A stretch of DNA of 64,000 bases from Mactromeris polynyma. Its lineage: Eukaryota; Mollusca; Bivalvia; Venerida; Mactridae. The position numbers and the translations under genes were made by a program. Each line of letters starts with the position of its first letter. Position 1 is the stretch's first letter. The notes beneath the pieces are model-generated. The model saw only the letters and a list, made by a program, of their open reading frames with translations. It made no database searches and had not been told where the DNA came from. Below are positions 1-14,000 of this stretch, one piece after another. The stretch lies in contig JASFXZ010000040.1 of the NCBI GenBank assembly GCA_032209605.1, forward strand, positions 1,798,001 through 1,862,000, in the 5' to 3' direction.

Positions 1-260
1 AATAAAATCTACATATCAAACATTTAAACCTAGTTACAAATGAAACTGAATGTTAAATGATCAAAGGATACACAAAATATACAAAAAATATGTATCAATA
101 AGGAGAAATGCAAGCAACTCTGGAATATTTTACCGATATGATAGAACATGTATGATGCCTACCAAAATTACAGCAAATAAAACGGTCAAAATGCTAACAT
201 CCACAAACCCAGGGTTTGACACAAAACTATAAAAATATATATCGCAGAGGCAGTTATAAC

Positions 261-400
261 CACAGGATATTGTCATAAGTTCTCTCCCTTTCTCCCTTCT
301 AGAGTTCTCTCCATTTATCTCTTGTATAGTATATATGTATGGATAAAGGGAGAGAACCTTAGAAGGGATAAAGGGAGAGCACTTGTGACAATCTCCTGCA
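261..400. mobile_element. Foldback element family 1, copy
   Basis: 140-bp inverted-repeat element with CACAGGATATTGTCATAAG at one end and GTGACAATCTCCTG at the other. Arms of CTCTCCCTTTCTCCCTTCTA face GAAGGGATAAAGGGAGAG. Flanks GTTATAAC and GTTACAAC fit an 8-bp duplication with one change. Confidence 0.8.
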
Positions 401-1299
401 GTTACAACAGTGTCATGCTGAAGCCTTCAAATGTCTATATATACAAGGCAGTTTATCAAGAAGATAGTATATATACAATATAATATGAAAGTGGATGAGG
501 TATTTGGACATTACATGGAATGTATGGATGCTAGATCTTTATAATAAGGCACAAAAATAAAACCAGCATTGATGTTGCAAGTACACATCTACATCCATGA
601 TACTGAGAGTTTTACACAAAACTAAAATAACTGTATATCTGTTTGTGGTAAAGAAGTACATATAGTTACTATAGCTGTGCACCAAACTCTCCATATGACT
701 AATGAATACTTATGCTTTCATATATAAGACTTAACATTCCTTAACAAACCTTAACTATATAACATTCCTATGAGCTATTTGGATTCATCCAAAAAATTGA
801 AATACATATTTTATATTTATTTCATCATTTTATGCATCAATTGTATGTGTTTAATGAATTTTAACCATACAAAACATTATGTGTACCATGTACCAGTATG
901 AATCAAAGTGAATAGTATGAAACAATGACATAATATTTCTATAGAAATAGAAGTATACCACTTGAGATACTACGCCTCAACATTGTGCAATTTTTATTGA
1001 GACAGAAGATATGAAATACTGCGATGAGAGATTCCCAATCAACCTTAAATGTGATCAGCACAGTTAGAGAGATGTTAGTACAACATAGATATCTGAATTT
1101 AAAGGACATTTACTTGCTAAACTAATTACATATTAGCATAAATAGTTGATGATTACTTCTGATGATTAAAATAAGCAACAATTATCAAAGATGTCTTACT
1201 GCTTACTATTAATTTAAACACATGCAAATAACTTAGCAGATTACAAGAGAAAGTCGACGCAAGCTGAAGGCATCAATGTCTCCGTAAAGGTGTTCAAAA

Positions 1300-1385
1300 A
1301 AGTGCCCAGCAGGGATGGGCTCAAACTCACAATGCCAGTATTAACAGTCTCATACTCTATCAACTGCGCTAACCAGGCCGCTATT
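1300..1385 (-). mobile_element. tRNA-derived SINE head
   Basis: Minus strand GCGGCCTGGTTAGCGCAGTT then GATAGAG gives an A-box; GTGAGTTTGAGCCC is a B-box-like segment. The anticodon arm is degenerate. It lies downstream of gene A. Confidence 0.65.
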
Positions 1386-1877
1386 ACTGAAGAGCATTAA
1401 ATGTTGTTTATTAAATAAAAAAGCTTGCACACTTTCAGGGATCAGTTATTTTTAGCACAAATAGAATGTTTACATCAACAGATTTTATTGAAAATGTATG
1501 CATAATAATAAGTATTCTGAAACCCATTTTTATGGTTGTTTTACTCTGTAAAAATTCGCTTTTGTAACAGTTTAACATAAACAATAACTGTTCCTCTCAT
1601 GAACAAAATGAAAAAGGAATAAAATTGGAGACTTATAAATGTATTAAAAACATAACTAAAATACATGTTTATGGAAGTTTCAGAGAAACAACAAGATGCT
1701 TCCTATTTATTTCAATCAATTTCACTTCAAGTCTTATTCTGCAATTAGTCAACTATTGTGACTATTGTGATTCATAGAACATATGCGAGTATTTTTATAT
1801 AATTCTATAAAACACGTTTTAAATCATTTTGAACAAAAAAGCTAAAATATACTAAAGTGGTAAACATAAACACAATG

Positions 1878-1932
1878 AGCATACCCATGATACCCACGAT
1901 ACCCACGATACCCACGATACCCATGATACCAT
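1878..1932. repeat. 9-bp tandem repeat (GATACCCAC)
   Basis: About five copies of GATACCCAC or GATACCCAT, downstream of gene A. Confidence 0.9.
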
Positions 1933-2323
1933 ACTGGCATCCATTATGACAATACTTGAGCTTAGTTAGTCTCTAAAAGTTATAACTCTGTTTTATAAGA
2001 TAATGGATGAGCAATACTTTTTCAAAAATGTATTATGAACAAATACATCTTACAGTAATTCACATAAAGTATAATGTAGATACAAACAATTCAAATAATG
2101 GTAGGCTAAATAACTGTTCACTTATGGAAAACAATTTACAACGATGTAAAATTTGAGGAAAAGCTACGCATATAGAACTGACTGTTGTCTATATGAGTAA
2201 CATGTTCATTATAATGTATTTATTTGTCATTACATGTTTGGTAAGACAACTGATGATAAGGCACTCATACAAGCTGTTCTTTTTCCACTGTTAGTTGGTA
2301 AACAAAATGTAATAACAAACTCA

Positions 2324-2428
2324 AGCATGAACAAGCTATAACCTTGAACAAGCTATAACCACGAACAAGCTATAACCATGAACAAGCTATAACCATGAAC
2401 AAGCTATAACCATGAACAAGCTATAACT
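2324..2428. repeat. 17-bp tandem repeat (CATGAACAAGCTATAAC)
   Basis: About six copies with small changes (CTTGAACAAG, CACGAACAAG). Downstream of gene A. Confidence 0.9.
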
Positions 2429-3185
2429 AATGAGTTGTACCCTTTAAATGACATATCAAAATGGTATAAAATGTAGGTAAAATCTACTACAAATTTACAA
2501 AATCATAAATCTATAGATATTCAAATAAAAACTTTAACAAAGCACCTTTCAAAATGATTTTAGTCAACAATAAATTAATTATCAATATTGTGCAACAAAA
2601 CTGATTTCATTCTCAGTCAATTTAATTTAAATATTTGTAACAAAGATGCTTGTATCAGTGTTATATATATCTATCACCATTTTGACAAATGAGAAATCCA
2701 CATTTTGATCATAGCAATTACAGTTAAGCTTAATTCTAAGTTATGGCAATAATATTTTCATGTTCAACGGCTTCAAAGCATTACACACATGACACCTTGT
2801 GACAACCATCAAAACAGTTATACATGTAGCAATAACTTCTAAGAGCCGAGAGGTAAACAAGGCATACAGTACATACATACAGTTAGATCCTAGTTGCCGG
2901 CTAATCTTATCTAAATGCACTTTGAACTGTACTGGGAATGTCCATTTACTATCAACAGTTGCTTAATAACTTATAAGAATTAGATCAAAGCACAACAGTG
3001 CACATCATCTATACAAGAGTGTTACAATTGTTTCCATGCATCATATTGAAGCAATTTGTAAAACTCTTCAAAATGGAGACTGGAATGGATGAAAATCACG
3101 GTAAGACAGCGGCGGTGAACCTGACACCAGTCTCAATCACATAGTTGAACACACTGGCATAGAATTTCTTCATAACAAATTTTTG

Positions 3186-5000
3186 TCAGTTGCACTCTTC
3201 ATAGATTTCTGAAATAAATATTAACATATCCGTTATAGAGATTTAACAGTTCAGAAAGACTTTGAGTGCTACACAAGAGAATCATAGAATGACGGATGGA
3301 TGACACAATCAGTGAGTGATTCCAATGTTCAGAGCATAAGTAAAGTCCATGTAATTGCTTAATATATCATCATGTTCAAATGGTAACACATATGGTCTAA
3401 AGTAATGGATTAAAAGCGATTTACTAAATGATGTAGAGAACAAATGTTATAAACAATAGAGTACAATTAAGAATAACCCAAACTTTTCTTACTAAATCAC
3501 TGCAAAATGTAAGCATTCACATTACTTATAGACATAGAAGAGGCCCACGAGGACCTGACACTCTAATATTGTGCACATGTACCTTTGATTAAGCGTTTTT
3601 CTGGACAAGACAATTTTCGAAGTTATTCCGGTGTATATCTCTGTAGAAAATATGTGACCCCCTGAGCGAGGTGGGTTTTGACTCAAGAGGCATAATTTGA
3701 ACAATCTTGGTAGGAGACCACTAAATAATGCTACATACCTAATATCAAAACCTTGGGCCATGTGATTTCAGATAAGAAGATTTTTAAAGATTTTCCCATG
3801 TAATTCTATAATAAACTTTAAAAGTTTTCAATTTTGAAATCTATTTTTAGCTCCTGTGACCTATTTATACAACAGACCATAACCATTTGAACAACTTTGA
3901 AAGTGAACCATCAAAGAAACATTTCTGTGAAGTTTAGTCAAAATTGGCTGAGCAATTTAGGAGTAGATGTCGTTTTAATGAAAAGTTAACAGACTGACGT
4001 ACGGACGCATGCACAGACGCACAAACGATGAACAATACGCCATGAATTTTAAAAATGAATTTTGATTTAGCCAAGATATAGTACATGTAAACATAAAAAC
4101 AACATGATTTATAGCCAAGTCAAGATATTGAGATATTTGTAATAGATCAGAATGATTGTTGCAACACTAACCATCAGCAACTGCATCGTCAACTCCATCA
4201 CCATCTACATCTTCATACACCTCCTGTGGTTCTCTGAAATTATCCAACATCACATATTACTTATTCATTTTAATTGATTTGCATTTCACTCCCCAAAGAG
4301 GATTAACAAATCTAATCTTAGAAAATTAGACAGGAAGAAATCTGCACTGTGCTATGCCTGATCATATCAAATAAGCAAAACTGCATATAGTCATACACTC
4401 TGAAATTCTATTGTATTTCATACATATAGAGGCTGGTTTGTAGAGTGAATGGACAAAATAGTTCCTCTCGCTTATAGACTGAAATATAAACAATCATGAA
4501 ATGAATATGGAAAGTGGTTCTTGTTCATGACTGACTGAACTCTGAAAGTTATTTTGATGTACATAATTAGCACAAGGAGTAACAATAAGTTGGCATAAAT
4601 CTACGACATAGTACAATGTATGTATATGGGTTGAACAATATTGCTTTAGCAGCTGAAGACAAGGAAATAATCCGAAGGACTGGTGGATGGAATGACTGAA
4701 GGATGGACAGAATCTATAAATCCTACAGTCATCAAACTAGCCTCTGACTGGTATGGGACTAATAATCAAGGTTCTCACTAGGATTTGTAAAAAATGGAAT
4801 TTCAAAGGAATGTTGCCAGAAACAGGAGTCCCAGGGAAAGCAGGCGTCCAAAAAGAGTCGAGTGAGAACCCTGATAAACTACAGCATTATAAAGGAACAT
4901 ATTGGTTGTATAGGAGTTAGAGAATGTAGATGACAGAAAACACTTACTCTGGAGGAGCAGAAGACAAACTGTTTTTCTTCTCAGCAGATCCTTTCATATA
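3186..5000 (-). CDS. Gene A exons 12-14: acidic tyrosine tail and stop
   Basis: Exons 4948-5000, 4172-4233 and 3186-3208 are joined at phases 2 and 1. They encode YMKGSAEKKNSLSSAPP, then EEPQEVYEDVDGDGVDDAVAD, then EIYEECN and TGA. The tail following the SH3-like core, with two acidic tyrosines, parallels the end of ADAP. The last coding exon is only 23 nt, so the stop depends on the acceptor TTTCAG at 3209-3210. The 3' UTR lies below 3186; minus-strand AATAAA candidates occur near 2220 and 1710, but I cannot choose between them. Confidence 0.8.
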
Positions 5001-8000
5001 CTGAAATGTACAATACGTCAAAACAGAGTTTAGTAAAAAAATCTGAATAAAATATACTTGCTTCACAGGTTGTGTTCTATACTTATTATGAGAAGCACAT
5101 TCAATCATGCAACAACTATACAGCCATAAGTTAACAAAATTAATACCAGCTTAAGGTACAAAATTTTAATGTGATTCAATATGATTGCACAATCAAGGAA
5201 AGTAATGTACGTCATTAACAAGTGTGCACAGCTAGCAATCAAATTGCAGCATTTCAACATACAGAAATGACAATTATCCTGGTCATAAAAGTAACAAATA
5301 CTCATGAACCCCTAAGTGTAATATCCTTATTATTAATCACTAATTGAAAATGGTATTTTGTATATAGCAGAATTACAGCATTATATTGTAGGTACAGTGA
5401 AATTTGCTCTTTAACAACATTTTAATTAATAAATTAATTGAGGCAATCTGTGAAAAAAATTAAAATATAATATGATCAAATCCGAGGTTTGTCCCTGGCA
5501 ACAATTTAAAGTGATATAGATAATAGAGTTAATATTTTGTACAAAAATGTTACGTAAAGAAATGTTAGGAGCACTCGCAACATAAATATGTGATAAATTA
5601 CACTGCAATAGTAAATGGCACCAATGGAACACCAGTGCAGTTCAAACACCGAAAGTGTATTTAATACAGCAATTGGAACTCAAGGATAAAAAACATTACA
5701 CCAGAAGAGAATCAAATAATACATACTGTTCGTTTTTTTACTCATGAAACTTCAGTCAAAACTTAAGCATATTGTAAGGGTATGGTGTATGAATATTGTA
5801 ACTCAGTCGTGATAAAGTAAAAAATAAAGAAGCAAGTATTTTTAATGCAAAACACGATCCGTTTAAAGTAAATATTTAATTATACGCATGAGGAACTTTT
5901 CTGTATAGTACATGCAAATATGTAAGTAAATATGTTAACTCGGAGAAAGATAAATACTGTAGCTACAAATTTGTAAATGTTTGAATGCTAGAAATAATTA
6001 ATATGTATACATTCAGCAGCCTGTTACAAGGTTTCTTGAAATTGTTTCACTGATTGCTCGACAATGAGAAACGTAGAATTAATGCCATGGCACTGACCAA
6101 AGGAAAACTTGCATGACAATGACAGGTTTTGAATGCATGGTAGCTCTTAAACTTGCCGGACATTATATTGTGGTCCTGGACCATGTGTCTGACATGTATG
6201 ATGGCCCAGCAACTTTCATGACACGTCATTGCTCAGAAGCACTGATACACTAGCATTACAATAAGTAGTTACCGGTATGTTTCATGCCTTATTAAATTGA
6301 GCACATACAAACTGTTGACTATGGCACTCAATCAATACATATAACTGCATAGAAATGGGGGATGCTAGTATATCAAGGGCTCAGCACAAGACTATCCTTA
6401 CGCCTATGTATTTATATATGAGTTAGGATAGTCTTGCACTGAACCCTTGATTAATGTATTATGGTATTGCAGATGAATAAGTAAGATTTATTGAGCACAT
6501 AAGAATAATTTAAACTTCAATTTTGTCTAAATATTTAGTATTATGCTTATAGACATACACATCAATTTATTCCAGGCTGTGTACATGGTTTATATATCAG
6601 GATTGCATAAATACACATGACATCAATATTATCAGTAAGATTTGTTACGTCAAGCGCTCAGCCTAGTGCAGAACTTATGAGTGTGGTGTGCTAGCTGTGT
6701 GCTGGATTTTAAGCCATATTGCAACAGTATTGCAGTCATGTACAGCAGGCAGTTGACCTAACCAGTGTTTTTGTTTAAATTACTTTGACCGCTTATCTAT
6801 CATGAGCACCTGAAAACACTCAATCAGGGGTGGAGAACGAATGACTTTAAATGTACTATCCACAACCAAATTGTCACAGAGAACATACAGTACCCCTCAC
6901 CCAAGGTTCTACATCACAGAGAACATACAGTGCCCCTCACTCTAGGTTCTATATCATCTCCTGATTGGCAATCCAGTGCTCTACTACCTAAGCTAACAGG
7001 GTGGACCTGAGTCACCAAAAGCATACAATATGTTATTTAAACTAAAATTGAATCAAATGATGTTGAAGAGGGATATATAGAATGTATAATACAAAAATAC
7101 TACTATTAGTACCTGTACATAATTGTATTATTCAAAGAACAAAGAATACAGAAAACTACAAACAAGCAAGTCAACACCATACAGCATATAAGATAAGCTA
7201 AGACGAATATAGTGTATATACATGCACAACAAGCTGTCAAATTCCTTACAAGGTACATGCTTCTGCTTCTTTTGATCACCAAGATATACCCAAGGTAGAG
7301 GAGGAATATATAGTATCTATTTGTACAGTAGTTATGAAATACTCAGCAAGCTTTGTCAGACGAAACACAAATTGACATGTTGAATTATGTGTATAGTTAA
7401 GTTCTCCTCAAACATTCAGCATAAAAAGAAGGCCAAATGTCAGAAATGTAAAATAAAATGAACTAAAAGGCTGTAGGTAGACTCCTTGTCATATCAGCTG
7501 AGATTACATTAGGACAAACACTTGTACCAAATGGTTTGAAAATCATTAAATGGTAATTAAAAGCTTTTGTGACATCTGACCATATCAGCTGGTATATACA
7601 CAAAACTTGGTCACAATGTCAATCCAAACTAAAGGTAGAGGCTTTGTCCATTGTTTAAAACTAAGTCCCCCATGGATCAAAATCTGCTCTCACTGCTCAG
7701 AGTCAATATGTTGTAAAAACCACTTCATTTCCTGCATTGACAGTAACCCTTACAAAGTTTCAGTGTACCCTAGGCCAGATGCTTATTCTAATGTGCTCAA
7801 CACAGATTTTCAGTGATCCAGCAGACCATATCTATCAAATAAAGGACAATAACTCTACTTCCCCTGATGGAATGCAAACACCTGAGCTACACAACATCCC
7901 ATGATGGCCATAATATTGCCAGAAAAAAAGGTTAATCTAGAAGATCTGTTAACGTATTAAATTGTGACAAAAACTTACGTGGGATGGCACTGACAAACTA

Positions 8001-11000
8001 CGAGGGTAATATATACCCCCGCAATATAATGTAGATAATGCTCGCATCAAAATCTGTTATACTTCCATCAAATGATACCCGAATATTCAGGTCAGAATAT
8101 GAAATACTCCTCTTGTTTTGAAGGAGACGTAGACAAGTCATACTTCAGCATGCAAGCTTCCCATCTCTGCCATATATACCATATGAGCACTGCTATGGAA
8201 TTAACAACCTCATCTGTAAGTGACGTCATTTTAAGAAAACGCAACATGTGATGTCACTATTTGCAAGCAGGAAACAATATTTACTCTGTTTGGTCATTTC
8301 GTTTTCATATTGCCATATGGGGTAAATATTGCCTACTGTCAGTGCATGGTGACGTCAAATGTGACATTTTCTGGAAATGACATCACTCAAAGAAAAGGTT
8401 GGAACTCATACAGCGGCACTCATATATCCTGCGCATGATTCAGTTTATATATGTCCCAATCACCAATTTACTACTTCTACTATATACCTTTATCCCAATC
8501 TTAAATACAGTACACAGTATTCTCATACAGTTTCATCATTCATTCATTCATTCATTCATTCATTCATTCATTCATTCATTCATTCATTCATTCATTCATT
8601 CATTCATTCATTCATTCATTCATTCATTCATTCATTCATTCATTCATTCATTCATTCATTCATTCATTCATTCATTCATTCATTCATTCATTCATTCATT
8701 CATTCATTCATTCATTCATTCATTCATTCATTCATTCATTCATTCATTCATTCATTCATTCATTCATTCATTCATTCATTCATTCATTCATTCATTCATT
8801 CATTCATTCATTCATTCATTCATTCATTCATTCATTCATTCATTCATTCATTCATTCTTATTATAGAAGAATTGAACTAACATGCCCTCTACCACTTAAA
8901 ATTTATTTGGGAGACCTGGTACATGATATTATTTATGAAAATAACATAAAACAGTATAAACATTCACATTAAAAAATGCCAAGGCTAAATATTGAAGATT
9001 GACACAGGATTCTTGGGCTACTTGAAGGCAGTGTTACTCAAATTGAAGTGTCGACACAGTTTGATGTTAACTGCAGCACTATTTTATGAATTAATCCTAT
9101 TAACAACATTACTGAAACAGTAGCTGACCATCCTAGTCCTGCCCACTGTGACATGATACATGTACTACTAAAAATCCAGTATGAGCAAACATGTTGCATT
9201 TCTACTTGTTGCGTGTTTTAAACATATTTGTATATATAGACACAGACATGAATGATGACACAGACGATCGAACGATAGCTCTTCATTTTTTCAAAACAGA
9301 AAAGCTAAAAAAGTACATGTATCGCCAATTAATGGGAACTTCATCTACCATAAGTCATTATCATACAACTGCAATACATTAAGAACTTATAGTTCATATT
9401 TTAAGCGTTTAATTTGTATACGACTGACTACTATATTTAAAATGTCATGGATAATGTGGAGTACATGTGACCAGAAAATGTCATCGAACAAAACCATGAA
9501 TTCACAATGTACTGCAAATTTGATGCTACAGCACTTTGCACAATAAATTTTGATTTTTTAAAGAAAAAGCTACAAACCATTCAACAAATCTTAAGAACAC
9601 ATCATTTCATGTATTCACTAGCCGTATAAATTGGAAACATTTCTAGGACTGAAGCGAAAACAATGGCATCTGCTTCTTAATATTTATAAGCAGACACACT
9701 AATTCCACTTACATCCCTTCATTCGAAAACACCAACAAATCAAGGGATGACAGCAAAACCAGAGCTGCCTGTGTATTTTGCTATGGGGATAGACTAGTTT
9801 CTCTTTCATCCCCTAAAATATCGTCACAAAGGGGACACAGCAATACATCTCAGTAACATGAACCGAACCAAATAAGTCTTCACAAAAATAGATATGCAGG
9901 GTGAATCTAAAGCAACCATCTTATTGAATGAATACATTTGACAGAGGCACAGTGGTCGAGGAGTAGAGCATCTGACTCCAGATCCGAAGGTCGCGAGTTA
10001 GAGGCCCACAATGAGTGGGGTATGACACAAACTTCACAATCCCTAAATTGGGCGCGAGTACTGGTTGGTAGCCAGGAAGCAGTCATCGAGAGTGATAAGT
10101 ATAAGTAGAAAGTAACTGTTTCACAATCCATGTACAATAAATAAGTTTAAATTAACCACATTTGAAGAAAAGTTTTATTAAGAATCTGATTACAATAGTC
10201 ACGGCAGACTGAGAGGTGTCTGCAGAGAGGAAGAAATAAGTGAATACTGAATAAAGTTTAAGCTCTTCATTAAAGAAATATCTTGTATTAGTAGATTTGT
10301 TGTACTGATAATCATGAATACAGAGGTGTAAACTTTCAGTGTATATATGCATATCTTACCATAGCTTTAAGACATGTTTCCTTAATCTATACAAGGAAAA
10401 TTTTACTCACAAGATGCAAGAAGGAAAATTTGCTAAGTGTTCATTGAATGATGTACATTAAATGAAAGATAGAAAAAATCTCAAATGTCCTCAAGATCAC
10501 TATGGAACGACATCACTTGAGAGTTTTACATGTAGCAATCATGTAAGATTTTCGCATGCAATATTTTTCCTTAATCTAGTATGTGAGCAGAAATTTCTCT
10601 CTAACTCATTATATCAAATTCAACCATATTTATACAACACAATATCCAGAGTAATGGCACAAGACTCGCACAAACTGATGTTTGGCATGGAATTAGTTAA
10701 AGTTAATGATTTTGCACCAAAATCATTTGACATATTATTTGTTCACAAAGTCATTTGCTAAGTTGAAATGAAACCTACAGATCATATGAATCACAGGAGA
10801 TTGTCACAAGTTCTCTCCCTTTGTCCCTTCTAGAGTTCTCACCCTTAATCCCTTCTGTAGTATATGTAAATATAATACACTATAGAAGGGATAAAGGGAG
10901 AGAATTCTAGAAGGGATAAAGGGAGAGAACTCATGACAATTTGGATCATGCTATCTAACTAAAATCTACACTTATTTTCAACTTTTGTTCTGCAGCAATT

Positions 11001-14000
11001 AGTTGACGCTTAGCCAAAATTCATACTTTGTACTCTTTTTACAATTACACAGGGTGGAGTTAAACTTAATGGATCACACAAGGAAGCATTCCAGAACTGA
11101 CAGTACACAATGGCAGAAACATGACCTAGGTGAGTATAAATGACAGCTTACGTGGAGTATAGAATCCGAATCTACCTCTATGTTGTTCTCATCACAATAA
11201 CCAACTGAAAATACAATCGAAAACAAATATGTTGTAAAGCGAGATACAAATTCATGATAATAAATGACAGAAAAGGACGATCAATATAAAATCAAACACT
11301 ACTGTAACCAAATCTAAGAAAAGTGAATATATTAGGTCTAAAGTATTAATGAGTGTCAAGACAGAATTTAGTTACTGAGTCAGATATAAAGTAAGTATGC
11401 AAGTGTTACATTACAAACTGTGTAAAAACTATCAAGATGGATAGCAAAAATTGAGTACACATAATATAAGAATACGTATGCATATACTCTGTACAAAAAT
11501 ACAAATATTAAACATTCCTGTTAAATTTCATGTTTAGCTTATATTCACATTGAGGCACATATTCCAGCGTGAGCAGTGGAATACATGTATATATATAAAT
11601 GGTATATCCAACATGCTAAATAAATACAGTCTGACCAACTAACTTTACATCAGGGTCTGTTAAGCAATGTTAAGGTTTCACATTTAATTTACCTCAGCTC
11701 AGAGAAAATGTTATATTTTGTACTTAGCTCAATTCATGATTAGTTTCTGAACAACCTTCTGTTACAATGTGGTAAAACGACTTTCTGGAGATGAAGGTTG
11801 AGATATAGAGGATATCTGTATGTTTAGGTGTATGATTGAAAGTCATTTTACCGGGTAAGCAGTGAATACAATATTTTTACAACTGGCCATCCATATGTGA
11901 AAATTGAAGTCAGTGGCAATACTCAGCACTTATACAACACAGTGCGGACTTTGATATAATTATGAACTACTTACTGGAAACTTTCTATATTTGGGCATGG
12001 TGTATATTTTACATCAAGTAGAACAGAACAATCAAAATGCATGCAAACAACATTGCAAGAGCACAACTAACAACGAAGCAACCTCATAACAACAAACACC
12101 ACTGGAAACCCAAATATACAAGTGTTATATAGAGGGTGTTGTAAGGTGCACCATGTTGAACATAATGTCTGCCAACAATTTTCACAATCTGTAATGTTAC
12201 AGAGATTGTCACCCATTGTGTGTAACATTGTGTTATCAGGTTATACAAACTGGAGGTTTATTGTGTTAGTAACTTAAAGGGAGAAAACTGATTAAGGAAA
12301 TGGCTGCATGGAAATCACTATGCAACAACAAGAGGCCCAAGAGGGCCGGACGCTCTACTGCTGGCTATGTTGTGCATATGGATGTCTGAAATCTTAAGGA
12401 CAGCTCATGCAAGGATGCAACAGAGCAAGTTTGATGCAATCTGATCATCGATTCATGAGAAGAAGTTTTTCTATTTCTAGCTCTTGCGGCTACATTGTGC
12501 AATCAATTGTAACCATTTGAACAATCTTCAGAAAGAGTCATGCCAGGATGCAACAGAGCAAGTTTGATGCAATCTGATCATCGATTCATGAGAAGAAGTT
12601 TTTCTATTTCTAGCTCTTGCGGCTACATTGTGCAATCAATTGTAACCATTTGAACAATCTTCAGAAAGAGTCATGCCAGGATGCAACAGAGCAAGTTTGA
12701 TGCAATCTGATCATCGATTCATGAGAAGAAGTTTTTCTATTTCTAGCTCTTGCGGCTACATTGTGCAATCAATTGTAACCATTTGAACAATCTTGAGAAA
12801 GGGTCATGCCAGGATGCTACAGAGCAAGTTTGATGCAAATCTGTTCATCAGTTCGTGAGAAACTGTTTAAAGGTTTTTCTATTTTTATTGTGCAATCAAC
12901 CGAAACCGTTTGAACAATCTAAAGGGTTATGCCAGGATGCTACAGAGCAAAGATGACACAAATTTGTTCATTGGTTCATGAGAAGAAGTTGTTTTTCTAT
13001 TTTTAGCTCTGGCAGCTATATTGTGTGGTCAAGCAGGACCATTTGAACAATTTTGAGAAAGGGTCAGGCCAGGATGCTACTGGGCAAGTTTCATTAAATT
13101 TGGCCTTGCAGTTTCAGAGAAGATGTCATTGAATGAAATGTTAACAGGCTGATGCACGGACGCACACATGACGGACAATTCACCATGACATAAGCTCTCT
13201 CGCCTTTGGCTAGTAGAGCTAAAAACAAGGAAAACAATGCATTCCATGTACAGTCATTGAGGTAGTCTAAAACAAGGATGAAAAAGAATAAAGCAGGTTC
13301 ATTCTATTCCATCAAATTAGATGTTGAATGTTTATTTTTTTCCACAAAGATAAGGAAATTATGAAGTGTCAATGAGTACCCATAACATCTGTAGAGAAAG
13401 GAAAACCAGCAGACAGTAAGAACAGAACATGCAACCAAACTATTACAATTATTCTCTGATTTATGTGCAGGGACTTATATCAGGTACATAAGTGTAAAAA
13501 CTAGCCACTACTACAATGTGATAAAATAGTAGTGTATAGTTATTTTTTCAATGCATGGTCTTTTGTGTGTTGCGTAATTTAATCACCCAATGATTTCAGA
13601 ATAATTCTAATGCCCATTTGGTCAAACTATAGATGCATGTTTCCTTTTACTGACAATACCAAAACAAATTAATATCCAAAACAAGTACATACACACTGAA
13701 GTATGAATCAAGAGTAAGCAATGTGAGTGATGATAAAAGGGTATTACATGTTACAATGTTTCAATTTTAATGTGCAACAAGTATATTCTATGGTGATCAA
13801 GGAAGTATATCAGTAGTCAGATAAAAGGCAACACACAAAAGGATCATGGTTAACTGGATCATTTAAAAGACATTATATGTTATCTGTTCTGAAAGGCATT
13901 TAAGTTTCATAATTACATTCGAAACCTCTTGTGGAAGAGCATCATGATGTGAAATATCACTTTCACGCAGCAAATGAAAGTTTTAAAAGAATATGCCAAG

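Larger units (their letters stand above)
1..3185. other. 3' side of gene A: UTR and repeats
   Basis: No coding region is supported. The right part (about 2200-3185) may be the gene A 3' UTR. The rest holds a foldback element, a SINE head and two tandem repeats listed separately. Confidence 0.6.
5001..11151 (-). other. Gene A intron 11
   Basis: 6.15 kb without a supported exon. It holds a family-2 foldback (6372), two SINEs, a copy of the dispersed repeat (7604-7870), the (CATT)n tract and a family-1 foldback. Confidence 0.7.

Noticed and set aside
8377..8880. Long open frames encoding FIHS repeats
   Set aside because: They arise from the (CATT)n tract, which has no stops in any forward frame; no other coding signal.
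10462..10761. 99-codon open frame on the plus strand
   Set aside because: No recognisable domain, no splice context, inside intron 11 of gene A on the opposite strand.
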